Translations under genes and position numbers: made by a program | NCBI GenBank assembly: GCA_018266795.1 | Contig: JAFDZV010000010.1 | Span: forward strand, 166,289 to 230,288 | Length of the DNA stretch: 64,000 nt | Source of the DNA: Bacteroidota bacterium | GTDB taxonomy: Bacteria; Bacteroidota; Ignavibacteria; OLB7 | Direction: 5' to 3' | The notes under the pieces: model-generated | What the model was told of the DNA's origin: nothing | Databases searched by the model: none | Seen by the model: the letters and a program-made list of their open reading frames with translations, nothing else | Shown: positions 1 to 8,865 of the stretch, piece by piece | Layout: each line of letters begins with the position of its first letter | Numbering within the stretch: the stretch's first letter is position 1

Positions 1-30
1 GTGTCGGGGGTTCAAGTCCCTCCTCCGCTA
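1..30 (+). tRNA. 3' part of a tRNA cut by the window edge
   Basis: A complete T-arm is visible: stem GGGGG (6-10), loop TTCAAGT (11-17), stem CCCTC (18-22), followed by the 3' acceptor strand CTCCGCT (23-29) and discriminator A30. CCA is not encoded. The anticodon lies outside the window, so the amino acid cannot be read; the 5' acceptor strand should be AGCGGAG. It sits 20 bases ahead of a tRNA-Ser, so the two probably form one transcript. Confidence 0.85.
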
Positions 31-49
31 CAGCAGAATGGAACGATCG

Positions 50-139
50 GGAGAGGTGGCCGAGTGGCTGAAGGCAACGGTTTGCTAAACCGTCGTAGGG
101 GTTATACCTCTACCGCGGGTTCGAATCCCGCCCTCTCCG
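50..139 (+). tRNA. tRNA-Ser (anticodon GCT)
   Basis: The acceptor stem GGAGAGG (50-56) pairs perfectly with CCTCTCC (132-138), with discriminator G139 as expected for serine. The anticodon stem ACGGT/ACCGT (77-81, 89-93) closes the loop TTGCTAA, giving anticodon GCT at 84-86. The T-arm is GCGGG-TTCGAAT-CCCGC (115-131). The long variable arm between about 94 and 114 marks a class II tRNA. CCA is not encoded. Confidence 0.97.
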
Positions 140-143
140 CACT

Positions 144-181
144 ATCAGCCGGGGACCAGCGTCTCCGGCTGATTCCGTTTA
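144..181 (+). terminator. Intrinsic terminator of the tRNA transcript
   Basis: Inverted repeat ATCAGCCGG (144-152) / CCGGCTGAT (165-173), nine perfect pairs, starts five bases after the tRNA-Ser and is followed by the T-containing tract TCCGTTTATG. Confidence 0.65.
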
Positions 182-496
182 TGCAGAACCTGCAACGTTG
201 ACGCCGCCACTGCTCGCTGCCGCCACTGCTCCCCTGCCGCCATTCGAACATGCCCCATCTGCTGCACAGGCTCCCTCGGCACAGATAATCTCTCGCAATC
301 AGGATCGATGTACGCGGCGTGTCTGTCCGTTGTTCATTGGCAGGCGACCCACGATGGAGTTGGCCGTGGACACAGCGCCCACCGCGTTCACGATCACCTG
401 CATGGAGTTTTCGACGGCGAGAACCTGGGAAGGCGGGGCATCGCGGCCGGCAGGCACATCCTCATCGAGTGAGCGATTGCATGCGCACGCTCCGGT
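182..496. other. Intergenic stretch, nothing recognised
   Basis: Between the tRNA terminator and the 3' end of the CDF transporter. The open frames here have no recognisable product and no convincing start signal. No further hairpin with a T tract was seen. Confidence 0.5.
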
Positions 497-1570
497 CTAC
501 GTACCCTTCTTCTCCGTGGCTGCGTCAACGCGGGCTGGCCCCTGCCCCGCTCCAACGGACCAGTAGGCGGGCGGTCCCTGCGCATTCTCCAGCGTGAACT
601 CTCTGCGCGCAGTAGCATGGTCATGCCGGATTGGGCAGTTCGGGCGCTCGCAGAAGCAGCAACACTCGGGCCGGCACGGATCGAGGTGGAGCAGAACCTC
701 CACCTGATCACCGAACTCCTCCCGCATCGCGGAATGCACTGCGTCCTGAATCTCATGAACGCTACGCAGTTCCAGGTAGCTCGGCAGGGTCAGGTGAAAG
801 TCGATAAACCGTCGCTCGCCGGCACGCCAGCATCGCAACCGGTGCATGTCGATCATCTCCGGCACGCGGATCGCGTTCATAACCGCAACGCTTCGCTCGA
901 GAGTCTCCTGATCGGCCGTGTTCATCAGCCCGCGAACGGACTCGGAGATCAGACCGAAACCGGTAACGATAATGTTCAGCGCCACGGCGATTGCGAAGAG
1001 TGGATCCAGCAGGTTGAAGCCAGTGAAGTGTACCAGCACGATGCCGATAAGCACACCGATCGATGTATAGCTGTCGGTGAGGACGTGCTTCCCATCGGCC
1101 ACGAGCACCAGCGACTTGGTGCGCTTGCCGGCCCCGATCAGATAGAAACCCAGACCGAGGTTGATGGCGCCCGCCGCCGCAACAACCCAGATACCGATGT
1201 CCAGGGCGCGTGGTTTGTTGCCGATGATGATATCCTGCACCGCCGCGTAGCAGATGGCGATTGCCGCGATCACGATCAAGGCTCCCTCCAGCCCGGCCGA
1301 AAAGTATTCCACCTTGCCGTAGCCGTAGGGATGCCTGCTGTCGGCCGGGCGCGCGGAGAGAATGATGCTGTAGAACGCGATCCCGGTGGCGATCACATGG
1401 ACAACGGACTCCATTGCATCCGAGAGAATCGCCGCGGAGTTCGTAATGAAGTAACCACCCGTCTTCATCACGAACATCAGCACACCAACAATCAGCGAGA
1501 TGAGAGCTGCCCTGCGGCGTAGCGCCTGCTGATCGCCGGTTGCACCAAGAGTTGTCCCTGATTCGTCCAT
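497..1570 (-). CDS. Cation diffusion facilitator (CDF) transporter with Cys-rich C-terminal tail
   Basis: A 357-residue inner-membrane protein expected to export divalent metal ions (Zn, Fe, Co or Mn) in exchange for protons. Six membrane segments span roughly residues 20-215. The family metal site is visible as SDAMES in helix 2 (D51) and HVLTD in helix 5 (H162, D166); the second acidic position in helix 2 is Ser55 rather than Asp, a variant that may change metal preference. A cytoplasmic ferredoxin-like domain follows (about 215-297). The tail contains Cys 299, 303, 304, 305, 307 and 312 plus several His, matching a known subgroup whose tails carry CxxC-type clusters and CPxR. Metal specificity cannot be decided from sequence. 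It converges on no neighbour: the tRNA cluster lies downstream and a small membrane-protein gene diverges upstream. Confidence 0.93.
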   Translation of the reverse strand: MDESGTTLGATGDQQALRRRAALISLIVGVLMFVMKTGGYFITNSAAILSDAMESVVHVIATGIAFYSIILSARPADSRHPYGYGKVEYFSAGLEGALIVIAAIAICYAAVQDIIIGNKPRALDIGIWVVAAAGAINLGLGFYLIGAGKRTKSLVLVADGKHVLTDSYTSIGVLIGIVLVHFTGFNLLDPLFAIAVALNIIVTGFGLISESVRGLMNTADQETLERSVAVMNAIRVPEMIDMHRLRCWRAGERRFIDFHLTLPSYLELRSVHEIQDAVHSAMREEFGDQVEVLLHLDPCRPECCCFCERPNCPIRHDHATARREFTLENAQGPPAYWSVGAGQGPARVDAATEKKGT

Positions 1571-1748
1571 ATGCGTAGTTCTATGCTAACTTACCGCCGT
1601 TGGCACTCCGACTGCAACCCGGGCCGCGGCTTCTCGTAGAGCCTTCCTGTCCCCTTCGGCGCAATGTGGCCACACTCCCAACGGCCGTCATGTGCCGCTT
1701 CCGACCGGAGACAGTTGTACGATACTCACTTACTGGCAGGAGAAGATA

Positions 1749-1937
1749 ATGTCAGGGAAGAAAATCTTGGCGCTCGCCGTTGCGATAATTGTTGGAGTCG
1801 TGGTGTTTAAGATTCTGACGGCGATCATCACGTTTGCGCTTGGCTGGATCATTCCATTGGCCGTTGGCGCCGTCGTGGTGTATGCTCTGTACCGTGGCTT
1901 CAACTACATGCTCGATAACGGAAAGCGGCTCACCTGA
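1749..1937 (+). CDS. Small two-segment membrane protein, function unknown
   Basis: A 62-residue protein. The ATG at 1749 was chosen because AGGAGAA lies seven bases upstream and because the protein then begins MSGKKILAL, a typical N-terminus; the longer frame from 1692 adds residues with no support. Two hydrophobic segments cover about residues 6-24 and 28-46, followed by a short basic tail. No family is recognised. It is transcribed divergently from the CDF transporter and is followed 80 bases later by a strong terminator, so it is probably a single-gene unit. Its function should be treated as unknown. Confidence 0.75.
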   Translation: MSGKKILALAVAIIVGVVVFKILTAIITFALGWIIPLAVGAVVVYALYRGFNYMLDNGKRLT

Positions 1938-2016
1938 GAGCGGTTGAACGTATCGGCGTCGGTGTGCCGCCGGTCCGCGCCCTGCTGGGCTGCGCATAGC
2001 GATTGGCAACATGATG

Positions 2017-2054
2017 ACGGGCTCCCGACCGATGGCCGGGAGCCCGTTCTTTTT
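2017..2054 (+). terminator. Strong intrinsic terminator
   Basis: ACGGGCTCCCG (2017-2027) pairs perfectly with CGGGAGCCCGT (2037-2047) over 11 bases, nine-base loop, then TCTTTTTC. The T tract is on the + strand, so it serves the small membrane gene. On the other strand the hairpin lacks a T tract but lies about 40 bases past the ahcY stop. Confidence 0.9.
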
Positions 2055-2085
2055 CAGCGTCCGAACAGGTACTGGCGTGTCCCGT

Positions 2086-3363
2086 TCAGGTACCGGCCGA
2101 GTAATCGTCCATGTACTCGATCTGCTCCGGCGTAAGAACATCCAGGCCGATACCCATGGTCCGGAGCTTCACCATCGCGATCTCCTGATCCTGCTCGGCC
2201 GGGATATCGTACACCTTGTTCTCCCACGGCGTGCCGCTCTTGTGCATCTCCGCCAGGCGAAGCTGCGACATATACTGGTTGGCGAAGGACATGTCCATCA
2301 CCTCCGACGGATGCCCCTCGGCAGCAGCAAGGTTAACCAGGCGGCCCTGGGCGAGAACGTAGAGACGGCGGCCATCGGGCATCGTGTACTCCTCGTTGTT
2401 GTCACGGATGGTGCGCTTCGTTCCGCCGAGGCTCTCCAGATCGCCGAGGTTGATCTCGCAATCGTAGTGTCCGGTGTTGCAGACGATAGCGCCATCCTTC
2501 ATCGATTCGAAGTGACGCTTCACAATGACATCCTTGATGCCGGTTGCGGTAACGAAGATATCGCCCTGAGCTGCGGCCTCATCCATCTCCATCACGCGCA
2601 TCCCTTCGAGCGTGGCCTTCAATGCTGCCGTCGGCTTCACTTCGGTTACGATCACGTTCGCCCCCATCCCCTTGGCACGAAGCGCAACCCCCTTGCCGCA
2701 ATGGCCGAAACCGGCAACCACGAAGTTCTTGCCCGCAAGCATCACCGATGTTGCACGGATGATTCCGTCAAGCGTGGACTGGCCGGTGCCGTAGACGTTG
2801 TCGAAGTCCCACTTGGTCTCGGCATCGTTCACGGCGATCACCGGGTAGCGGAGCGCGCCGTCAGCAGCCATGGCGCGGAGACGATGCACGCCTGTAGTGG
2901 TCTCCTCGGTGCCGCCGATCACGCCCGGCACGAGATCCGGAAACTTGTTGTGCACGGTGAAGATGAGATCTGCGCCGTCATCGAGCGTGAGGTTCGGATT
3001 GATGCCCAGCGTCTGCTCGATGCACCAGTAGAACTCCTCCGTGTTCAGACCATGCCAGGCATACATCTTGATGCCCTCATCGGCAAGCGCTGCGGCCACG
3101 GCATCGTGGGTGGAGAGCGGGTTGCAGCCGGACCATGCCACCTCGGCTCCGGCGTCGCGCAGAGCGCGCACGAGCACTGCCGTCTCCTTGGTCACGTGCA
3201 GACAGCCTGCGATCCGATATCCCTTCAGCGGCTGGGTCTCGCGGTACTTCGCACGCAATGCCATCATCACCGGCATCCGGCTCTCGGCCCAGTCGATAAG
3301 CCTACGCCCTTCGTCGGCAAGGGCAAGGTCACGGACTTTGTACTGTCCTTCCTTGAAATCCAT
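2086..3363 (-). CDS. ahcY: Adenosylhomocysteinase, short archaeal/Thermotoga-like type
   Basis: Cytoplasmic NAD-dependent enzyme that splits S-adenosylhomocysteine into adenosine and homocysteine, relieving product inhibition of methyltransferases. The 425-residue length lacks the roughly 40-residue insertion of most bacterial and eukaryotic forms. The NAD loop reads GFGHCGKG (218-225) instead of the usual GYGDVGKG, and the C-terminal motif AEGHPSEVMD is present, both resembling archaeal-type enzymes. NDAETKWDFDN carries the conserved substrate-binding residues. AAGGAG lies just upstream of the ATG at 3363. It is the last gene of a same-strand series metK, methyltransferase, ahcY, that is, synthesis, use and recycling of SAM. 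I looked for an SAH riboswitch in the 105-base leader and did not see its consensus. Confidence 0.96.
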   Translation of the reverse strand: MDFKEGQYKVRDLALADEGRRLIDWAESRMPVMMALRAKYRETQPLKGYRIAGCLHVTKETAVLVRALRDAGAEVAWSGCNPLSTHDAVAAALADEGIKMYAWHGLNTEEFYWCIEQTLGINPNLTLDDGADLIFTVHNKFPDLVPGVIGGTEETTTGVHRLRAMAADGALRYPVIAVNDAETKWDFDNVYGTGQSTLDGIIRATSVMLAGKNFVVAGFGHCGKGVALRAKGMGANVIVTEVKPTAALKATLEGMRVMEMDEAAAQGDIFVTATGIKDVIVKRHFESMKDGAIVCNTGHYDCEINLGDLESLGGTKRTIRDNNEEYTMPDGRRLYVLAQGRLVNLAAAEGHPSEVMDMSFANQYMSQLRLAEMHKSGTPWENKVYDIPAEQDQEIAMVKLRTMGIGLDVLTPEQIEYMDDYSAGT

Positions 3364-3428
3364 CGATAGCTCCTTCAGTGTCAGTTTATGTCAGGATCGT
3401 TTCAATGCCAAGGTTCACTCTGCGTTCG

Positions 3429-3450
3429 CTGCATGGGCACTGCCATGCAG
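3429..3450 (-). other. Hairpin in the ahcY leader
   Basis: CTGCATGG (3429-3436) pairs perfectly with CCATGCAG (3443-3450) around a six-base loop, between the methyltransferase stop and the ahcY start. No T tract follows on either strand, so a terminator is unlikely; it could be an RNA-stability or processing element. Confidence 0.4.
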
Positions 3451-3468
3451 ACCGCACGCACCGCACAG

Positions 3469-4023
3469 TCAGCCTCCGGTGTCGCTCTTCACGGCCTTCA
3501 ACTCGAAGTACATGTTTTCGGCACGGAAGATGAACGCAAACAGCTGCTCCCACCGCTTGGTGAACGCATTTGCCAGCGCGGCGACGCCTGTGATGCGCCA
3601 GATCTTCGGGAAGAGAATCCGGCGCGTCACAAACCGGAAGCGTGCCTGCGCATAGAGTGTATTCGGATTATCGGCGTCGAAGCCGTCGAAGACCATCGCC
3701 CCGAAGAAATGGATGTGCGTGGGATCGTTGAACGCATAGTAGCTGCTGTAGTGCGGCGTTCTGATCCGAACGATGCCGCCGTCGCGAAGCAGGCGATACA
3801 CCTCGTTCATCACGGCAGGAACGTCGCGTACGTGCTCGATCACGTCCTGCATGATCACGAGATCGAACCGGCCGGACTCGCACGGATACGGAAACGTATC
3901 AAGGTCGTGCAGAAGGTCCGCCTGGGAGTTGGGGCTGATGTCGATGCCAACGATCTCGGTGGCCTGGCCGGCCTCAGGGAAATCGTTCTTGGCATTGCCA
4001 CAACCCAGGTTCAGTACTCTCAT
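3469..4023 (-). CDS. Class I SAM-dependent methyltransferase
   Basis: A 184-residue soluble enzyme. The start at 4023 (MRVLNLGCGNAKND) is preferred because the SAM-binding motif I (LNLGCGN) begins there and AGGTG lies upstream; the longer frame to 4200 codes for an unlikely Cys/Arg-rich leader. Motif II acid is in EIVGIDISP, and the post-motif FDLVIMQDVIEHV is typical of the Methyltransf_11 family. The substrate cannot be inferred: the C-terminal third (GFDADNPNTLY onward) is not a recognised specificity domain. It lies between metK and ahcY on the same strand and probably shares their transcript, which suggests it is a quantitatively important SAM user. Confidence 0.85.
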   Translation of the reverse strand: MRVLNLGCGNAKNDFPEAGQATEIVGIDISPNSQADLLHDLDTFPYPCESGRFDLVIMQDVIEHVRDVPAVMNEVYRLLRDGGIVRIRTPHYSSYYAFNDPTHIHFFGAMVFDGFDADNPNTLYAQARFRFVTRRILFPKIWRITGVAALANAFTKRWEQLFAFIFRAENMYFELKAVKSDTGG

Positions 4024-4216
4024 CGGCACCTGTTGCAGAGCGGAAGATTGATTGGAATGCCTGCAGGCTCTCGACGCTGGCAGACACGGCCTGCACGTGG
4101 AGCGGTTCCCGGACATGGTTCCGCCCCACTCACGGCAAACGCATGTGAGAGTTCCCAACACAACAGGATGGCAATGGCCTGCCTGCAGGCCTTGCAGCAA
4201 CTATAGCCAGGAGCTC

Positions 4217-5374
4217 CTACTTCGCAACGCGCTGAAGCTTCTTCACCAGATCCTCCGCCTCCCACGTGAATCCATCACCCGATCGGCCGAAGTGCCCGTA
4301 GGCGGCCGTGGCGCGATACACCGGACGGCGCAGCTTCAACCGAGCGATGATCCCCTTCGGGGTCATATCGATTTCCTTCAACAGAATCGCGGCGAGATCC
4401 TTGTCCGTCATCACACCGGTTCCGTGCGTGTCCACCCTGAGCGAAACCGGCTCGGCAACACCGATGGCATATGCAACCTGGATGGTGCACTGGCGCGCAA
4501 GCTTTGCGGCCACAACGTTCTTCGCCAGGTGGCGCGTTGCGTACGCCGCCGAACGATCAACCTTGGAGGGATCCTTGCCGGAGAATGCGCCGCCGCCATG
4601 TGGAGCGCTGCCGCCGTAGGTATCCACGATGATCTTCCGCCCGGTAAGCCCGGTATCGCCGTGCGGGCCGCCGATCTCGAAGTTGCCGGTCGGATTCACG
4701 AGAATGCGCGTAGCCTTGTCCATCATCTCCGCAGGAATCACCTCCGGCACAACGTACTGCAGCAGGTCCCGCTTGATGCGCTTCTGCATGGCCGCCGAAT
4801 CCTTGAACGGTGCGTGCTGCGTGGAGACAACGATCGTGTCCACGCGCTCGGGGATTCCCTCTTCGTTGTAGGCGATCGTCACCTGGCTCTTGGAATCGGG
4901 ACGCAGGTACGGCATCGGCGAGTTCTTCATCTTGCGCACCTCGGCCAGACGATGCATCAACCGATGGGCAAACGTGAGCGGCATCGGCATCAGCTCCGGC
5001 GTCTCGTCGCATGCATAGCCGAACATCATTCCCTGGTCGCCGGCTCCACCAACGTCCACTCCCATGGCGATGTCCGGCGACTGCGAGTGAACGGCATTCA
5101 GCACGCCGCAGGAGTCCGCGTCGAACCGGAGTTCGGGCTGGGTGTAGCCGATCTCGCGGATCGTACGCCGCGCCACGTCGGCAAAATCGACATAGGTTCG
5201 CGTTGTTATCTCACCGCCGATCACAACAAGCCCGGTCGTCACGAACGTTTCGCAGGCAACACGAGCGTTGGGATCGTTCGCAAGGATTGCATCCAGAATG
5301 GCGTCGGAAATCTGGTCGGACACCTTGTCTGGGTGCCCTTCGGAAACGGACTCGGACGTGAAGAGGTAGGACAT
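4217..5374 (-). CDS. metK: S-adenosylmethionine synthetase
   Basis: Makes S-adenosylmethionine from ATP and methionine in the cytoplasm; active as a tetramer. The 385-residue length and the signatures [13 protein letters not shown] (residues about 14-26), [12 protein letters not shown] and [19 protein letters not shown] are complete, with the conserved [20 protein letters not shown] loop. The ATG at 5374 gives the standard family start [17 protein letters not shown]. The gene follows the nucleotidyltransferase by 47 bases, leaving too little room for a SAM riboswitch immediately upstream; a regulatory leader would have to precede the upstream gene. Downstream lie the methyltransferase and ahcY. 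Confidence 0.98.
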   Translation of the reverse strand: MSYLFTSESVSEGHPDKVSDQISDAILDAILANDPNARVACETFVTTGLVVIGGEITTRTYVDFADVARRTIREIGYTQPELRFDADSCGVLNAVHSQSPDIAMGVDVGGAGDQGMMFGYACDETPELMPMPLTFAHRLMHRLAEVRKMKNSPMPYLRPDSKSQVTIAYNEEGIPERVDTIVVSTQHAPFKDSAAMQKRIKRDLLQYVVPEVIPAEMMDKATRILVNPTGNFEIGGPHGDTGLTGRKIIVDTYGGSAPHGGGAFSGKDPSKVDRSAAYATRHLAKNVVAAKLARQCTIQVAYAIGVAEPVSLRVDTHGTGVMTDKDLAAILLKEIDMTPKGIIARLKLRRPVYRATAAYGHFGRSGDGFTWEAEDLVKKLQRVAK

Positions 5375-5421
5375 GAGCTATGATCTCGCAATGATTGTTG
5401 ATGTTGCGTTCCGGAACGCTG

Positions 5422-6396
5422 CTACCCCAGGTCGAGCTCTGAGCTCGCACCTGCATTGACACGATGGAAGGTGCCGCGGATCGCCGCTTCGTTGCCGATG
5501 ATCGATTCATGAAGCATGGCGTTCTCCACTGTTGCGTTCTCCCCTACGATCGAATCGGTGATCACCGAATTCCGTACGACGGCTCCCTCGGCAATGGTCG
5601 TGTGCGGACCAATGATGGAATTGGCAACGTCCGCAGTGGGAGAAATGTATACCGGTGGATTGATCACCACCCCGGGGATCGGCCGCTCCAGCGAATCGCT
5701 CTCCAGCAAATGACGGTTCGTGGCGAGCAGCGTTTCTGGCTTGCCGCAGTCGAACCAGCCATCCACCTGGAACGTTGTAAACTTCTCGCCGCGATCGATC
5801 ATCATCTGCAACGCATCGGTGAGCTGATACTCGCCGCGGTTCCGCCGGTCGTTCTCGACCAGATCGATCACGCACTCGGCCAGCAGGCGAGGATGCCTGA
5901 TGTAGTAGAGGCCGACGATCGCAAGGTTTGTGGGGGGAACTTCCGGCTTCTCGATCAGGCGGCTCACCATCTCCCCCTGCATTTCGACAACGCCGAAACG
6001 CCGCGCATCCTCCACATGCTTCACGCCGAGCGATGAGTACTCCCCGGCCAGCACGGGAAGAAGATCCACATCGAAGATTGTGTCTCCGAGAATGATCAGC
6101 ACAGGCTCGTCACCGAGCGATTCCTTGGCCAGGTAGATCGAATGGCCCAGCCCCTCGCGGATCGGCTGTTGCACGAAGCGGCAATCGAAGTGATAATTGC
6201 TCCGGACATACTCCTCCACCATCTCGCCCATATAGCCAACGATGATGGTAGCCGACGTCATCCCTTCCTCGAGAAGCTTGTCCAGGATGTGGGCAAGGAT
6301 CGGCTTGCCTGCAACGGTGAGCAGAACCTTCGGAAGAGTGTATGTGTGTGGACGAAGCCGGCTACCAACGCCGGCAACGGGGATAATGGCGTGCAT
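5422..6396 (-). CDS. Sugar-phosphate nucleotidyltransferase, long form with C-terminal left-handed beta helix
   Basis: A 324-residue cytoplasmic enzyme that should activate a sugar 1-phosphate with an NTP (glucose-1-phosphate thymidylyl- or uridylyltransferase-like). The nucleotide-binding start reads PVAGVGSRLRPHTYTLPK, with ILGDTIFDVD as the metal-binding Asp motif and EKPEVPPTNLAIVGLYY as the sugar-binding region. From about residue 245 on, hexapeptide-like repeats (PTADVANSIIGPHTTIAEGAVV) form a short beta helix, as in long RmlA-like and GlmU-like proteins. It precedes metK on the same strand by 47 bases. The sugar is not predictable; polysaccharide or glycan synthesis is likely. The ATG at 6396 has no clear ribosome site. 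Confidence 0.9.
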   Translation of the reverse strand: MHAIIPVAGVGSRLRPHTYTLPKVLLTVAGKPILAHILDKLLEEGMTSATIIVGYMGEMVEEYVRSNYHFDCRFVQQPIREGLGHSIYLAKESLGDEPVLIILGDTIFDVDLLPVLAGEYSSLGVKHVEDARRFGVVEMQGEMVSRLIEKPEVPPTNLAIVGLYYIRHPRLLAECVIDLVENDRRNRGEYQLTDALQMMIDRGEKFTTFQVDGWFDCGKPETLLATNRHLLESDSLERPIPGVVINPPVYISPTADVANSIIGPHTTIAEGAVVRNSVITDSIVGENATVENAMLHESIIGNEAAIRGTFHRVNAGASSELDLG

Positions 6397-6567
6397 CTGC
6401 GGTTATCGACTCGAGGGTACGAACGTGACCGCTCAACTTACGAAACCCGGCATGAACGGCAATCCAGCGGCCTTTACGATTTGTGAGTCGGAAGTCGACG
6501 CACCGGGCGGCCAGAACACGGCAGTTGAACAGTCGCATCCGAAGGCTTCATGTTTCCGCTTTCTTGT

Positions 6568-6575
6568 TAGGTTTG
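6568..6575 (+). promoter_or_regulatory. Candidate Bacteroidota-type -7 element before nadE
   Basis: TAGGTTTG matches TAnnTTTG. The upstream TTTG-type element is poorly conserved. If real, transcription would begin near 6582, downstream of the first possible ATG (6579) and upstream of the ATG at 6621, which supports the chosen nadE start. A match this short also occurs by chance. Confidence 0.35.
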
Positions 6576-6620
6576 CCCATGGCGAACACGCCGCTTCCTG
6601 CCCGCACTTCGAACCATACC

Positions 6621-8684
6621 ATGCCTGAAGAGAAACACAGCTTCCACTCGATCTACTCACATCGGTTCATCCGCGCCGCCGTCTGCATTCCGCACGTGAA
6701 GGTTGCAGCGCCGGCGTACAACACCGAACGGACGATCGAGCTTGCACGACGGGCATCGGCCATCAACGCGGCCGTGGCTCTGTTCCCGGAGCTGGGTATC
6801 AGCGCCTACAGCAACGACGATCTGTTCCATCAGGATGCATTGCTGGATGGCGTGCTCGAAGGCCTGCACGCAGTCGTGGAGGCAAGCCGTGAGTGCACAC
6901 CGGTACTGCTGGTAGGCGCCCCGCTGCGGACGGATTCTCGGCTCTTCAACTGCGCCGTTGCGATTTATCGCGGCTCGATTCTGGGAGTGGTCCCGAAGAG
7001 TTATCTGCCGAACTACCGGGAGTTCTACGAGAAGCGCCAGTTCGCTGCCGCTCGCGACGCCATCGGCGGTACCATCCGCCTGATGGGGGAGGAGATTCCG
7101 TTCGGCAACGACCTGCTGTTCGAGGCGCGTTCGCTGGAGGGTTTTGTTCTGCACACGGAAATATGCGAAGACCTGTGGTCGCCGCTCCCTCCAAGCACAT
7201 ACGCTGCGCTCGCCGGTGCCACAGTTCTCGCCAACCTGTCGGCGAGCAACATCACGGTGGGGAAGGCCGATTACCGGCGCAACCTCTGCGCCTCGCAATC
7301 CGGCTCGTGCGTGGCCGCCTATCTCTACTCGGCCGCCGGCCCCGGCGAATCCACAACGGATCTCGCCTGGGACGGTCAGGCACTGATCTACGAGAACAAC
7401 GAGCTCCTGGCGGAGTCCGAGCGTTTCGCCCAGGAGGAGCAGGTGATCGCAGCCGATATCGATCTGGAACGATTGATGCAGGACAGGATGCGCCTCACGA
7501 GCTTTACCGACGCAGCTCACGATAACAGAGATCGGCTGCGCGGCATGCGCAGGATTGTATTCGACTTTGCAGTTCCGGCCGACGACGGAGCCTTGATGCG
7601 AGCGGTGGAACGCTTCCCCTACGTCCCGAACGATCCACGACTGCGCGACGACCGGTGCTACGAAGCCTACAACATCCAGGTGCATGGCCTCGTACAGCGC
7701 CTTCGTGCAACGGCGATCGACCGCGTGGTAATCGGCGTCTCAGGCGGACTGGATTCAACCCACGCCCTGATCGTGGCGGCGAAGGCAATGGATCGTCTCG
7801 GCCTGCCCCGCACCAACGTTCTCGCTTATACGATGCCGGGCTTCGCCACGAGCGAACACACGTACCACAACGCGTGGGGACTGATGCAGGCGCTGGGTGT
7901 AACGGCACGTGAGATCGATATCCGAACGTCTGCGATGCAGATGCTGAAGGATATCGACCATCCCTATGCTCACGGCGTTCAACTGTTCGACGTCACGTTC
8001 GAGAACGTTCAGGCCGGAGAGCGCACGTCGCATCTGTTCCGCCTGGCCAACTATCACGATGCACTGGTGATCGGCACGGGCGACCTTTCGGAGCTGGCAC
8101 TTGGATGGGCAACGTACGGTGTGGGCGATCACATGTCGCACTATGCTGTCAACAGTTCGGTGCCCAAGACTCTGATACAGCACCTGATACGGTGGACGAT
8201 CGGCAGCGGCGAATTCTCGCAGGAGACCGCAGCGTATCTGCAATCGATTCTGGACACGGAAATCTCACCGGAGCTTGTGCCGGGCAACCCGCACGATGCC
8301 GCCTCACAGCTGCAGAGCACCGAGGACCGGATCGGCCCGTACAATCTTCAGGACTTCAATCTCTACTACATCACGCGCTACGGCTTTCGCCCGAGCAAGG
8401 TGGCATTTCTCGCGCTTCATGCCTGGAGCGATGCGAACCGCGGTTCCTGGCCTCTTCACTTCGACACGTCGAAGCATGTTGCGTACGATCTTCCCACCAT
8501 CAAGCGTTGGCTGGAAGTATTTCTCTTCCGGTTTTTCAAGATCAGCCAGTTCAAACGATCGTGCATTCCGAACGGCCCGAAGGTCGGGTCCGGGGGCTCA
8601 CTCTCACCCCGCGGCGACTGGCGTGCGCCGAGCGATTCCGAGGCCGATGTATGGCTCGAAGAACTGCGCCGCAACGTGCCGTAG
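6621..8684 (+). CDS. nadE: Glutamine-dependent NAD+ synthetase
   Basis: Last step of NAD synthesis: amidates nicotinate adenine dinucleotide using ammonia channelled from glutamine. The start at 6621 ([14 protein letters not shown]) gives 687 residues, close to the mycobacterial enzyme in which homology begins at the same point; an upstream ATG at 6579 is the alternative. The N-terminal nitrilase-type glutaminase shows the triad Glu in [12 protein letters not shown], Lys in [16 protein letters not shown] and Cys in HTEICEDLW. The C-terminal synthetase domain carries the PPi loop [11 protein letters not shown] and the conserved [23 protein letters not shown] region split here by context. Two-domain form complete. 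It diverges from the nucleotidyltransferase/metK series. Confidence 0.96.
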   Translation: MPEEKHSFHSIYSHRFIRAAVCIPHVKVAAPAYNTERTIELARRASAINAAVALFPELGISAYSNDDLFHQDALLDGVLEGLHAVVEASRECTPVLLVGAPLRTDSRLFNCAVAIYRGSILGVVPKSYLPNYREFYEKRQFAAARDAIGGTIRLMGEEIPFGNDLLFEARSLEGFVLHTEICEDLWSPLPPSTYAALAGATVLANLSASNITVGKADYRRNLCASQSGSCVAAYLYSAAGPGESTTDLAWDGQALIYENNELLAESERFAQEEQVIAADIDLERLMQDRMRLTSFTDAAHDNRDRLRGMRRIVFDFAVPADDGALMRAVERFPYVPNDPRLRDDRCYEAYNIQVHGLVQRLRATAIDRVVIGVSGGLDSTHALIVAAKAMDRLGLPRTNVLAYTMPGFATSEHTYHNAWGLMQALGVTAREIDIRTSAMQMLKDIDHPYAHGVQLFDVTFENVQAGERTSHLFRLANYHDALVIGTGDLSELALGWATYGVGDHMSHYAVNSSVPKTLIQHLIRWTIGSGEFSQETAAYLQSILDTEISPELVPGNPHDAASQLQSTEDRIGPYNLQDFNLYYITRYGFRPSKVAFLALHAWSDANRGSWPLHFDTSKHVAYDLPTIKRWLEVFLFRFFKISQFKRSCIPNGPKVGSGGSLSPRGDWRAPSDSEADVWLEELRRNVP

Positions 8685-8865
8685 GGCCCTGTGCAAACGT
8701 CGCGCCGCAGCCGCCGACCGCATCGCCCCAACGCCTGTTGTCGGAGCGCAGGGATGCATCGGTTCCAGGGGGGTACCGGTGCCGATGATTACACGCAGCG
8801 ACATTCCAATTCATCCTCCTGGAGGAACCCGGGACCGGATACCAGGCACATAAAATCAAGCGACG

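Noticed and set aside
2017-2047. Terminator hairpin as the ahcY terminator
   Set aside because: The T tract is on the plus strand only; on the minus strand it may slow polymerase but is not a classical terminator.
3364-3468. Possible SAH riboswitch in the ahcY leader
   Set aside because: The stretch holds one small hairpin but not the conserved core (GAGGRGCGYUGC and AGGCUCGG) of the known SAH riboswitch.
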